Assembly (NCBI GenBank): GCA_016205975.1
Contig: JACQSK010000012.1
Span: 38,613 to 102,612, forward strand
Direction of reading: 5' to 3'
Source: Candidatus Uhrbacteria bacterium
Lineage (GTDB): Bacteria > Patescibacteria > ABY1 > SG8-24 > GWF2-40-263
Length of the DNA stretch: 64,000 bases
The translations under genes were made by a program, and so were the position numbers. The notes below the pieces were generated by a model, which was not told where the DNA came from, made no database searches, and was given only the letters and a program-made list of their open reading frames with translations. How positions within the stretch are numbered: position 1 is the stretch's first letter; each line of letters begins with the position of its first letter. Below are positions 33,616-40,992 of the stretch, piece after piece.

Positions 33616-33996
33616 TCAGGTATCTTTCCCGAAGGCAACGACGATCTTGTCTCTGAGAGCTTCACACAGCTTGCGCGACGGATGGGTTCCAGAAACATAC
33701 ATGGGCTCAACCCAGCCTTTGGGTGTCGTGCGTGAGATCTCGTCAGCGACGAGATCTTTTACTATTTCACCAAACGAATAGGCATCCTGGTGCAAGTTGT
33801 CTCTCAGTCTTTCAAGAAATCGCGGGTTTTGAAATAAAGCCAGTGCTGGTTCAATAAACATTTCTAAGTCACCGGTTTTGACGAGATCATGTCGAAGGCT
33901 TGCGAGATCTATGGTTCCGAGTTTTTCACGGACAACTCCCAGCCGCGTTTCTCGATCGGCTTGAACTTCTCTGAGTTTTTGTTCGTAGGATGTCAT
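33616..33996 (-). CDS. Hypothetical protein, 126 aa
   Basis: A soluble, charged helical protein with a coiled-coil-like N-terminus (YEQKLREVQADRETRLGVVR). No signal peptide, membrane segment or known domain. Its codon use is more AT-rich than that of neighbours. It lies 39 nt downstream of mutY on the same strand and ends at a bidirectional terminator, so it may be the last gene of the CYTH-mutY operon. Confidence 0.65.
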   Translation of the reverse strand: MTSYEQKLREVQADRETRLGVVREKLGTIDLASLRHDLVKTGDLEMFIEPALALFQNPRFLERLRDNLHQDAYSFGEIVKDLVADEISRTTPKGWVEPMYVSGTHPSRKLCEALRDKIVVAFGKDT

Positions 33997-34035
33997 ATAT
34001 GAGATTTTTTGTGCTCGTGTCGCCCATAGAGCTTC

Positions 34036-34926
34036 CTAATTAGAGAGACTAAATTTGTTTCTGATTTTTTGAAGAAGCCCGTCCTTCACAAGTCCTTCGA
34101 CCATCGTGTTTATCCAAGCTTGATCGAGTTTTTGATTAAAGGTTGTGTCTACGAGCGAACCAAATTCCCGATTCCCGACCTGACCCCGTTCGCGTACGAG
34201 CTTGAGGATTCGGCCTCGGTAGATGCGGTCGGGGAACGGTTTGTTGCGATGCTTGCGCTCGTGGGCGGTTGCGATGGAGCGCTTGGGGATCTCGATTCGA
34301 CCGGACATAAACAGTTTGGACGTTTTACAATCCTTGCGCAAGGGGCATGAGGCACACGTTGGGTTTTTGGTGCAGGTCGATGTCGCGAGATCAAAGAGGG
34401 CTTGAGGGATGTCGTAGTAACGTCCACGTTTTGGGAGGAATATTTCAGCCGTGTGGCGGATACGTTTGTCATCCTCCATCATTGGGAACGGTTGACCGAG
34501 CAGGAGTCTGCCGAGCACGCGGCGGATGTTCGTGTCGATCGGGAGCGTGCGCCGTCTTTGTGCGAACGCGCTCACCGCTGCGGCCGTGTAGGGGCCGATG
34601 CCCTTGAGCGCGAGCCAACCAGACTCTGTCCTCGGGACGCCCCGCGCGGTCACTTCTCGCGCAATATCTCTGAGCACCAGTGCCCGACGGTTGTACCCGA
34701 GCCCTGCCCAGGCGTGGATCACCTCGGCGTTGGTCGCTGCGGCGAGCCTTGACCACGAGGGGAACTGCTTCACCCATCGCCGATACCATTCCTTCACGCG
34801 ATCCACCTGCGTTTGCTGTAGCATGATCTCACTCACGAGGATCCGATACGGATCGCGCGTCTGCCGCCAGGGGAGGGCACGGCCGTGCCGGTCGTACCAT
34901 TTCAAGAGTTTTGCCGCCGCGGTCAT
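34036..34926 (-). CDS. mutY: A/G-specific adenine glycosylase MutY (short form with repeat-derived segment)
   Basis: MutY removes adenine paired with 8-oxoguanine. The HhH-GPD fold is intact: catalytic Glu in SEIMLQQTQV (about 31-40), helix-hairpin-helix ALKGIGPYTAAAVSAFA with catalytic Asp in LPIDTNIRRVL, and the iron-sulfur loop C-x6-C-x2-C-x5-C (CTKNPTCASCPLRKDC). The C-terminal 8-oxoG-recognition (Nudix-like) domain is replaced by a short winged-helix-like tail. Within that tail, GQVGNREF is encoded by a 26-bp copy of the intergenic repeat seen at 4.2-4.4 kb. The start overlaps the CYTH gene by 4 bp. Confidence 0.94.
   Translation of the reverse strand: MTAAAKLLKWYDRHGRALPWRQTRDPYRILVSEIMLQQTQVDRVKEWYRRWVKQFPSWSRLAAATNAEVIHAWAGLGYNRRALVLRDIAREVTARGVPRTESGWLALKGIGPYTAAAVSAFAQRRRTLPIDTNIRRVLGRLLLGQPFPMMEDDKRIRHTAEIFLPKRGRYYDIPQALFDLATSTCTKNPTCASCPLRKDCKTSKLFMSGRIEIPKRSIATAHERKHRNKPFPDRIYRGRILKLVRERGQVGNREFGSLVDTTFNQKLDQAWINTMVEGLVKDGLLQKIRNKFSLSN
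34162..34187 (-). repeat. In-frame copy of the GGGGTCAGG repeat inside mutY
   Basis: The 26 bases AAATTCCCGATTCCCGACCT plus GACCCC are identical over 25 bases to the arm at 4355-4379 and to the reverse complement of 4223-4247. In mutY it is read in frame as GQVGNREF. Confidence 0.85.
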
Positions 34927-35507
34927 AGAACCCCAGCCTCCACCAGCGCATCGTAATGCGGACGACGGGTGCGGTAGAGGTACTCGATGATCTTTCCGCG
35001 CACAGGCGTTTGGTCAAGACCGATGTCCTGTGCGAATGCCTCGATCCGGTCGCGCGCCATGTCTCGATCGTCTTCCCGTTCAAGCATGAGCTCGATCTCT
35101 GCGACCGCATAGCCGAAGTCGCACACGTCCAAATCAATGTGGAAGTCGCCGCGTTTGTAACTATGGCGTTCTTTTCTGAGTGTGGCGAACGGTTTGTAGC
35201 CGGCCGCGAGCGTGTCGGCTTCCATGGAGCCGGCGCCGGGCAGTGCCAAGAACGCGCGGATGCCTTCCTCGTTTTCGATTTCGTCATAGGCCGTGGCGCC
35301 GAGTTTGTGGCCCAGTTCATGCACGCGGCGCTTGAGCTCCCACCGGCCATTGCGTTGTCGCAGCCAGTGGTCTTGTCTGGTGAGCCGATAGTCGTCGGTG
35401 TCCCAGTAGGTGTCCTCATTTGTTGTCGATCCAAGAAACTCCGATCCGTCCACGAGCCGTTCCTCCTGGCGCTTGTCCAAACGAAATTTTTTTTCTACTT
35501 CGATCAT
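34923..35507 (-). CDS. CYTH-domain (thiamine-triphosphatase-like) phosphatase
   Basis: The 194-residue protein belongs to the CYTH superfamily: EVEKKF at the start, DTYWDTDDYRL, DHWLRQRNGRWELKRR (very like animal thiamine triphosphatase), FHIDLDVCDFGYAVAEIELM and a C-terminal KIIEYLYR. CYTH enzymes hydrolyse triphosphates (thiamine triphosphate, tripolyphosphate) in a beta-tunnel with Glu/Arg/Lys ligands. It overlaps mutY by 4 bp. The exact substrate is not resolvable. Confidence 0.88.
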   Translation of the reverse strand: MIEVEKKFRLDKRQEERLVDGSEFLGSTTNEDTYWDTDDYRLTRQDHWLRQRNGRWELKRRVHELGHKLGATAYDEIENEEGIRAFLALPGAGSMEADTLAAGYKPFATLRKERHSYKRGDFHIDLDVCDFGYAVAEIELMLEREDDRDMARDRIEAFAQDIGLDQTPVRGKIIEYLYRTRRPHYDALVEAGVL

Positions 35508-35637
35508 AGAGAGGGCACAAAGGGGTAGAGGGAGCAGGGGGAGGAGATAAGTTTACCCCAAAAGAAAGGGGCTTGACAGCTCCTTGCGGGCTTGTTCTCA
35601 ACTGGTATCATATCTTCTACATAATTCATAAATTATT

Positions 35638-35651
35638 CCTAAGGCCTTAGG
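35638..35651 (+). promoter_or_regulatory. 14-bp palindrome upstream of a small acidic gene
   Basis: CCTAAGGCCTTAGG is a perfect palindrome 16 bp before the ATG at 35668; TATCAT at 35604-35609 with TTGCGG 16 bp earlier may be the promoter. Candidate operator. The rest of 35508-35667 shows nothing else. Confidence 0.45.
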
Positions 35652-35667
35652 CCAAACGAAGTAAGGT

Positions 35668-35823
35668 ATGATTCAAACCTTCAGTGCTCTGACCGATGAT
35701 GAGTGGGGTGACGACGATAAAGACGTGGACGCAGAAGAAGAGTCAGACAAAGAGGAAGAAGACGAAGACGAGGCGAACGATATGGACATGGGGGATGATG
35801 ACGACGACAGCAACGAATGGTAA
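35668..35823 (+). CDS. Very acidic small protein, 51 aa
   Basis: Starts MIQTFSALTDDEWGDDD and then consists largely of Asp and Glu with a final DDDDSNEW. About half the residues are acidic. No Shine-Dalgarno beyond a weak AAGG. A rho-independent terminator follows within 11 nt, making a tidy single-gene unit. Such tails occur in histone-like chaperones and in RNA polymerase delta-like proteins, but this peptide is too short to assign. Confidence 0.6.
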   Translation: MIQTFSALTDDEWGDDDKDVDAEEESDKEEEDEDEANDMDMGDDDDDSNEW

Positions 35824-35833
35824 ATGGAAAAAT

Positions 35834-35860
35834 CAGGCCTTCTCAGGTCTGGTTTTTTTT
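35834..35860 (+). terminator. Terminator of the acidic small gene
   Basis: CAGGCCT-TCTC-AGGTCTG (one G-T pair) then GTTTTTTTT. Confidence 0.85.
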
Positions 35861-35875
35861 GACCTCGGTCTGGCG

Positions 35876-35881
35876 TATACT
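35876..35881 (+). promoter_or_regulatory. -10 box of greA (leaderless type)
   Basis: TATACT lies exactly 10 nt before the greA ATG; no Shine-Dalgarno. Confidence 0.55.
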
Positions 35882-35891
35882 ACGCGCACCT

Positions 35892-36395
35892 ATGCGACTC
35901 CCTACGCGCCGCGCCCAGAAATTGAAAATCGATCACGAAGCCGACGAGCCTTTGTATCTCACGCAGGACGGCTTGGATCGGTTAAAGCAAAAATTAGAAC
36001 GCATCGAACGCGTTGATCTGCCGCAGGCCATTGCCGACGTTGCCGAAACGGGCCAGTTCGGAGACTTCTCGGAGAACGCCGAGTATCAAGAGGCCAAGGG
36101 GAGGATGCGTCGATTCCACGATCAGATCACCGGCATCAAGGAACGCCTCAAAAAAATCGTCGTGATCGAGAAGCCGACGGCATCGGAGGCGTCCGTGCAA
36201 TTGGGATCGACCGTGGGGCTTGAGCAGACGGACGGGAAACGCAGAACGTTTGAGATCGTCGGGTCTCAGGAAACCGATCCGCTGCGTGGTAGGCTCTCCT
36301 TCAAGTCTCCCTTGGGCGCCAAGCTCTTGAATCGAACGGTCGGCGAGGAAGTGGACGTCCAAGGAATGCGATACAAAATTATCGAGATCACTTGA
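35892..36395 (+). CDS. greA: Transcription elongation factor GreA/GreB
   Basis: The 167-residue protein rescues backtracked RNA polymerase by stimulating transcript cleavage. The coiled-coil tip carries the acidic motif GDFSENAEYQEAKGRM (about 57-72) needed for cleavage, and the C-terminal FKBP-like domain has SFKSPLGAKLLNRTVGEE. The N-terminus is about 20 residues longer and basic compared with E. coli GreA. Start at ATG 35892, 10 nt after TATACT. Confidence 0.93.
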   Translation: MRLPTRRAQKLKIDHEADEPLYLTQDGLDRLKQKLERIERVDLPQAIADVAETGQFGDFSENAEYQEAKGRMRRFHDQITGIKERLKKIVVIEKPTASEASVQLGSTVGLEQTDGKRRTFEIVGSQETDPLRGRLSFKSPLGAKLLNRTVGEEVDVQGMRYKIIEIT

Positions 36396-36417
36396 CACGA
36401 GCCCGATCTTCGCGGTA

Positions 36418-37056
36418 ATGAAGCATCATATGACACACCTTTTTCGCGCGAGTCTTTCCGGGTTCCTGGCCTTTGCCCTCTTTTTGAGCCTGATTCCCTC
36501 GGCCTCCGCCCACCAGAGCGTTACGAGCTATCTGCCGGCGTCCTTCTCCACATGGAGCACATACGGCTCTCCATCGGTCTCCTCTGACCGCGCTCTCATC
36601 GAAGGCGCGCAAAGCGAGTGGGTCTGGATCGACCTGGACGCGAGCGAGCTCGCCGCCTCGACGATCGCGATTGCCTCTTATGCGGATAAGAGCGACCGCC
36701 GCACATCGGGCACAGCCTCACAGAGAAACAGCTCGGGCAATCCGTACATCTATGCCTACGCGATGGACGGCAACGGCAAGATCGTCAAATATCTTTCTGG
36801 GACTTCGCTCATGGCCACTACGCGCGCGGACGCCGACCAGGTGGTCTTCGGGATTTTTCCGATCATGAGCGGCGTGAAGACGGTCCGTGTCTTCTTGAAG
36901 CAGACCTCCGTGAACGGTATCAGCAACACGGGCGCGGACGTCGCGTTCATGCGCCCCGTGCTTGTGAAGGCCCCATCCGGAGGCCGCGCAATGGATCTCG
37001 TGAAAGCCTACGCGCGCCAGAATCTGGATCTCACCTATCGTAACATCACGAAGTAA
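36418..37056 (+). CDS. Secreted protein, 212 aa, unknown
   Basis: Has a clear signal peptide: basic start, hydrophobic core GFLAFALFLSLIP and cleavage site SASA-HQS near residue 32. The mature part is Ser/Thr-rich beta-type (STWSTYGSPSVSSDRALIEG, YAYAMDGNGKIVKYLSG), consistent with an extracellular carbohydrate- or surface-binding module. No family recognised. It is followed by a terminator and stands alone. Confidence 0.75.
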   Translation: MKHHMTHLFRASLSGFLAFALFLSLIPSASAHQSVTSYLPASFSTWSTYGSPSVSSDRALIEGAQSEWVWIDLDASELAASTIAIASYADKSDRRTSGTASQRNSSGNPYIYAYAMDGNGKIVKYLSGTSLMATTRADADQVVFGIFPIMSGVKTVRVFLKQTSVNGISNTGADVAFMRPVLVKAPSGGRAMDLVKAYARQNLDLTYRNITK

Positions 37057-37058
37057 TC

Positions 37059-37092
37059 AAAACGGCCGCCGTGTTTGAGGGGCGGTCGTTTT
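37059..37092 (+). terminator. Terminator of the secreted-protein gene
   Basis: AAAACGGCCGCC-(10 nt)-GGCGGTCGTTTT hairpin with a terminal T run. Confidence 0.85.
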
Positions 37093-37102
37093 ACATTTGT
37101 GC

Positions 37103-37108
37103 TAAACT
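37103..37108 (+). promoter_or_regulatory. -10 box of the DEAD-box helicase gene (leaderless type)
   Basis: TAAACT, preceded by a TG-like context, lies 8 nt before the ATG; no Shine-Dalgarno. Confidence 0.45.
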
Positions 37109-37116
37109 AAGACCCT

Positions 37117-38382
37117 ATGCCACGAACAGAACTTGATCAGGAACAGTTTTACGGACTCGGCATTGCGCCGACGCTTTTGGAGAGATTGGAATCGCTGGGG
37201 TTCAAGCATCCCACGCCGATCCAATTCAAGGCGATTCCGGTCGCCACCGCCGGCGATGACGTCATCGGTATTGCCCAGACGGGAACGGGCAAGACGCTCG
37301 CGTTTTCGATTCCGATGCTCCAGCAGATGTCCGCCCGCGGGAAGATGGGCCTGGTGCTTTTGCCCACGCGCGAGCTAGCCGTGCAGGTCGAGGAAACGCT
37401 GCGCAAGCTCGCCGGTCCGCTCGGACTGCGCACGGCCGTGTTGATCGGCGGTACGTCCATGGGGCCGCAGCTGAAGGCCTTGCGCGCCAAGCCGCACGTC
37501 ATTGTCGCGACCCCTGGGCGTCTCATCGACCATCTCGAACAAAAAAACGTAAAGCTCGACCGCGTGGGCGTGCTCGTGTTAGACGAGGCGGACCGCATGC
37601 TCGATATGGGCTTTGCCCCGCAGCTTAAAAAGATTCTCGTCACCGTTCCAACCGATCGGCAGACGATGCTTTTTTCCGCCACCATGCCCGAGGAGATCGC
37701 CAAGATCGCGCGCACGTACATGAAGTCTCCGTTGCGCGTGGAAGTAGCGCCGTCGGGAACGGCCGCAGAAAAAGTCGACCAAGAAGTTTACATCGTCCCC
37801 AAGGCCGAGAAGACGCAGCTCCTGGCGCGTTTGCTCAAAGAGTATAAAGGGACTGTGCTGGTGTTCACGCGAACCAAGCATGGCGCGCGCAAAGTTGCCC
37901 GTGACATCCAGCACATGACCCACACGGTGAGCGAGATCCACTCCAACCGTTCCCAGCATCAACGTCAGGACGCGCTCAAAGGTTTTTCTTCGGGCAAGTA
38001 TCGCGTGATGGTCGCCACCGACATTGCCGCGCGCGGCATCGACGTCAAGAACATCGAGCTCGTCATCAATTACGACCTGCCTGACCATACGGAGGATTAT
38101 GTACACCGCATCGGGCGAACCGGACGCGCGGGCATGGCTGGCAAAGCGATCTCGCTTGCGGATCCTGCACAGAAGGCCGATATCCGTCAGATCGAGCGAT
38201 TGATTCGAAAAGACCTGCAAGTTAAAACGCCCTCAGGGGAGTTGGTTGATCGTTCCCGCGACGCGGCGGTGCCTCAAGGTTCTTCGCAGAATCGCCGCGC
38301 TCCGCGTCCGCCCATGCGCGGAGGGAACCGGTCGCACAGGGGAGGTGGGCGCTCGGGAGGCGATCGCGGGCGATCGCGTTAA
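37117..38382 (+). CDS. DEAD-box RNA helicase (RhlE/CshA-like)
   Basis: The 421-residue ATP-dependent RNA helicase contains the Q motif (FKHPTPIQFKAIP), Walker A AQTGTGKTLAF, PTRELAVQ, DEADRMLDMGF, SAT, and motif VI HRIGRTGRAG. The C-terminal tail (about 375-421) is Arg/Gly-rich (GGNRSHRGGGRSGGDRGRSR), typical of cold-shock and ribosome-assembly helicases that bind RNA non-specifically. Next gene is a pseudouridine synthase, consistent with a role in ribosome or RNA maturation. Confidence 0.94.
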   Translation: MPRTELDQEQFYGLGIAPTLLERLESLGFKHPTPIQFKAIPVATAGDDVIGIAQTGTGKTLAFSIPMLQQMSARGKMGLVLLPTRELAVQVEETLRKLAGPLGLRTAVLIGGTSMGPQLKALRAKPHVIVATPGRLIDHLEQKNVKLDRVGVLVLDEADRMLDMGFAPQLKKILVTVPTDRQTMLFSATMPEEIAKIARTYMKSPLRVEVAPSGTAAEKVDQEVYIVPKAEKTQLLARLLKEYKGTVLVFTRTKHGARKVARDIQHMTHTVSEIHSNRSQHQRQDALKGFSSGKYRVMVATDIAARGIDVKNIELVINYDLPDHTEDYVHRIGRTGRAGMAGKAISLADPAQKADIRQIERLIRKDLQVKTPSGELVDRSRDAAVPQGSSQNRRAPRPPMRGGNRSHRGGGRSGGDRGRSR

Positions 38383-38394
38383 GATTTTCAACGT

Positions 38395-39093
38395 GTGCAG
38401 ACACGACTCAACAAATTTTTATCCGAGCGCGGCGTCTGCTCGCGTCGCGCGGCAGATGCGTTCATCGCGGCGGGGCAGGTGAAGGTGAACGGGAGAGTGG
38501 CGCCACTGGGACTCCTGGTCAGCGAAGAAGACGAGATCACGGTGCAGGGAAAGACGCTCACGCAAAAAAGACCCGCGAAGGCCTATTTGGCTTTTCACAA
38601 GCCGGTCGGGATCATGACCAGCGTGGATCCGCGGGCCAAGGATACCGTGCGGTCGTTCCTGAACTTAGAGAACCATATTTTTTCCGTCGGCCGTTTGGAC
38701 GTGGCCTCGAGCGGTCTGCTCATCCTCACCAACGACGGCGATCTGGCTGAGCGCATCACGCACCCCCGGTTCGATCACGAGAAAGAGTACGTTGTGACGG
38801 TGGACCAAGCGATCAAGCAAGACGATCTGCGCACGATGTCCGAGGGTATGATGATTCTGGGCTCGCGCACCAAACCGTCTCAGGCAAAAAAAATCGGCGA
38901 GAATCGATTTACGATGATTCTCACCGAGGGGCGCAACCGCCAGATCCGGCGCATGTGTGAGGCGTTGGGCTACGAGGTCAAAGCGCTCAAGCGCACGCGG
39001 GTGATGAATATCAAACTCGGGAGTTTGCCCAGCGGAAAGGTCAGGCCGCTCACGCCTTCGGAGCTGAAAGAATTGCGCCGGCAACTTACTTGA
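38395..39093 (+). CDS. RsuA/RluB-family pseudouridine synthase
   Basis: The 232-residue enzyme modifies uridine in rRNA. An N-terminal S4 RNA-binding domain (TRLNKFLSERGVCSRRAAD) is followed by the catalytic domain with Asp in VGRLDVASSGLLILTNDGD and KPVGIMTS; the end has TEGRNRQIRRMCEALGYEV. The start is taken as GTG at 38395, 12 nt after the helicase stop; no Shine-Dalgarno. RluB versus RsuA versus RluE cannot be settled. Its 3' end overlaps the convergent gene at 39086 by 8 bp. Confidence 0.9.
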   Translation: MQTRLNKFLSERGVCSRRAADAFIAAGQVKVNGRVAPLGLLVSEEDEITVQGKTLTQKRPAKAYLAFHKPVGIMTSVDPRAKDTVRSFLNLENHIFSVGRLDVASSGLLILTNDGDLAERITHPRFDHEKEYVVTVDQAIKQDDLRTMSEGMMILGSRTKPSQAKKIGENRFTMILTEGRNRQIRRMCEALGYEVKALKRTRVMNIKLGSLPSGKVRPLTPSELKELRRQLT

Positions 39094-39472
39094 TCCACTC
39101 CTTCGCGGACTTCGGCCAGCCGCGGGAGAGGAGCAGGGCGAGCGGGGCTCCCCAGTTAGCGGAGCGTTCGACGAAATCCCAGAAAGGTTCTCCGACGATC
39201 GGACGCACGAGCGCGGTCCATAGGCCCCAGATGGCCGCCCACAGAAGCAAGGCACGCGGGACGCGCTTCCAGAACAAAACGAGAACCGCGATCAAGATAT
39301 CCACGACGCCCACCAACGTGAGGAGCGTGATGGCCGTAGGGGTATCGACACGGAGGATCTGTTCGATCCAGCCGATCCAGGCGGCTTTTCCCTGGAGGGC
39401 AAAGACGCCATGGCCGAGAAATTCGCCGAACACGGCAAGGCGAAGGACCCAGTCGAGAGCAGAAGTGCGCAT
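39086..39472 (-). CDS. DoxX-like small membrane protein
   Basis: 128 residues with four hydrophobic helices (about 8-25, 45-68, 72-90, 100-116) and the pattern FGEFLGHGVFALQGK near the start, as in DoxX/DUF417-like quinone- or redox-associated membrane proteins. The match is loose. It is the last gene of the minus-strand operon that begins upstream of 42270. Confidence 0.65.
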   Translation of the reverse strand: MRTSALDWVLRLAVFGEFLGHGVFALQGKAAWIGWIEQILRVDTPTAITLLTLVGVVDILIAVLVLFWKRVPRALLLWAAIWGLWTALVRPIVGEPFWDFVERSANWGAPLALLLSRGWPKSAKEWIK

Positions 39473-39481
39473 AGGAAGAAA

Positions 39482-39907
39482 TTAGATTTTGAGACTTCGT
39501 TTATTCGAGCCTCTTTTATTTTTGAAGACAAAAAAAGCCAGGGTCGCGCCCAGCCAGTCGTTCAAGAAGTCTTGCATCGTGTCGGCGACCGTGACTTGGG
39601 CGCGAGGGAGTTCAAGCCAGACGTTCACGGTGCGGTCAAAAATAAACTCGTGGAACTCCCAGAGCACGCCGATGAACAGAGCGAAGCTCGCCACGAACAG
39701 ATAGCGGTACCACAGCGGGAACGGTTTTGGGTCCGCGGCGTGAGCGCGCGCGTAGAGCGCCAGGCCAAGCATGGCCACGGCGAAGCCGCCCAAGAAGTGC
39801 ATGGGCGCGTCGATTTCGGTGTAGAGACCGTAGCCGTCTATGAACAACAAAAGTCCGTGCACGAGCAGGACAACGAACACAGCGGCAAAGGCGAGTCGAA
39901 ACGTCAT
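39482..39907 (-). CDS. DUF2238/YjdF-like membrane protein
   Basis: 141 residues with four hydrophobic segments and polar motifs typical of DUF2238 (YjdF) proteins: DAPMHFLGGFAVA, GVLWEFHEFIFDR and DTMQDFLNDWLGA. The conserved His, Glu and Asp residues in the membrane suggest metal binding. The ATG at 39907 has TATGCT 7 nt before it on the minus strand; starts further upstream would add 4 or 36 residues. Confidence 0.75.
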   Translation of the reverse strand: MTFRLAFAAVFVVLLVHGLLLFIDGYGLYTEIDAPMHFLGGFAVAMLGLALYARAHAADPKPFPLWYRYLFVASFALFIGVLWEFHEFIFDRTVNVWLELPRAQVTVADTMQDFLNDWLGATLAFFVFKNKRGSNKRSLKI

Positions 39908-39933
39908 AGCGGTGAGCATAGCGTAGCACGCGC

Positions 39934-40950
39934 TCAGGGTTTCGCATATCGGACGTCGTAGGGCCAACCAAAACGTCGAGGAGAGAAAAGCTGGTATCCA
40001 CGCGGAGAGTCCCATGCGCGCGCGGCTCTCGCGGTGAGGAGGGTCACGGTTTTGTCTGGGAGCTGTTCCAGCTGGGAGTTGTGCACCGGCCGTCCGTCTT
40101 GATCGAGCAGCATGATGAGGTGCGGGCAGGTCACAAGGGGTTCGCCGTTTTTCAGCAAGACAAGGTTTTCATTTTGGATCAGGATTGTGTAGGCCGCGCG
40201 TCCCTGCAAAGAGAGCGTGGCGCGGAAGAAATCCGCCTGTGCGCGCGCATCCACTTCCACGACGCGCGCTTCATCGAGTATCTGGAGGCCCAGCGTCTCC
40301 ATACGGCCTAGCGCTTTATCCCGCAAGCATGACCCGACCCTGATCGAGCGCGTGAGCGTTCCGCACGACAGGATTCCTGCGTCGCCGCCCCGCATCACGT
40401 GATCGAAAACCAAGACGAGCCCTTGCGTCTCCGTCGCGATGTCGCGGACGGCCGTCTCCAGCGCGTCCGGCGCGAGATTTTCAAAACAGCGGACGGTGCC
40501 TCGTGCGTTGACGGCAAACGCCGGCGTGGTCTCACGCCCTTGGAGGGCAAACTGATCCTGGACAATTTCAGGCACCGCTCTGCCACCGGCACCGTCTGCA
40601 TCCAGAACGTTGGCGCCGCACAGCGCGGCGGCCTTAATGGCCAAATGTTCGGCTCCCAGCTCGCCGGCAAACAGCGCGCGCAACCGTCCTCCCGAAAACG
40701 CCTCCACGCGTTCTATCCCAATTTTAAGTGCCTCGACAAAATCCGTTTCCTGTAGGTGAGTTGCTCCCACGGCATAGACCGTGCACAGCAAATCGTTCCG
40801 AGCCAGGTCACTCGCCTCGATGATCGAGATGGGCAAGGGCACGCCTCGCAGAAAGGCTTTCTTTTTTTCATAAAGACAACCGCCGCCGGTGGCGAGGAGG
40901 GATGCCCCCAAGAGCAGGTCGTCCAGTTGTTGGCTGTTGCAGGTCATCAT
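39934..40950 (-). CDS. DUF917 (hydantoinase-associated) protein
   Basis: The 338-residue protein shows the DUF917 pattern: LGASLLATGGGCLYEKKKAF near the start, then SGGRLRALFAGELGAEHLAI with VLDADGAGGRAVPEI (about 120-135) and VLVFDHVMRGGDAGILSCGT. DUF917 domains are usually found next to or fused with hydantoinase/oxoprolinase subunits. None is here; instead the partner is the unknown 425-residue protein 42 nt upstream. Its natural substrate is unknown. An unexpected find for a CPR-like genome. Confidence 0.8.
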   Translation of the reverse strand: MMTCNSQQLDDLLLGASLLATGGGCLYEKKKAFLRGVPLPISIIEASDLARNDLLCTVYAVGATHLQETDFVEALKIGIERVEAFSGGRLRALFAGELGAEHLAIKAAALCGANVLDADGAGGRAVPEIVQDQFALQGRETTPAFAVNARGTVRCFENLAPDALETAVRDIATETQGLVLVFDHVMRGGDAGILSCGTLTRSIRVGSCLRDKALGRMETLGLQILDEARVVEVDARAQADFFRATLSLQGRAAYTILIQNENLVLLKNGEPLVTCPHLIMLLDQDGRPVHNSQLEQLPDKTVTLLTARAARAWDSPRGYQLFSPRRFGWPYDVRYAKP

Positions 40951-40992
40951 AGAGAAGAAAATCTTGGGGGTGAGAGCATCACCCCCAAGTCG

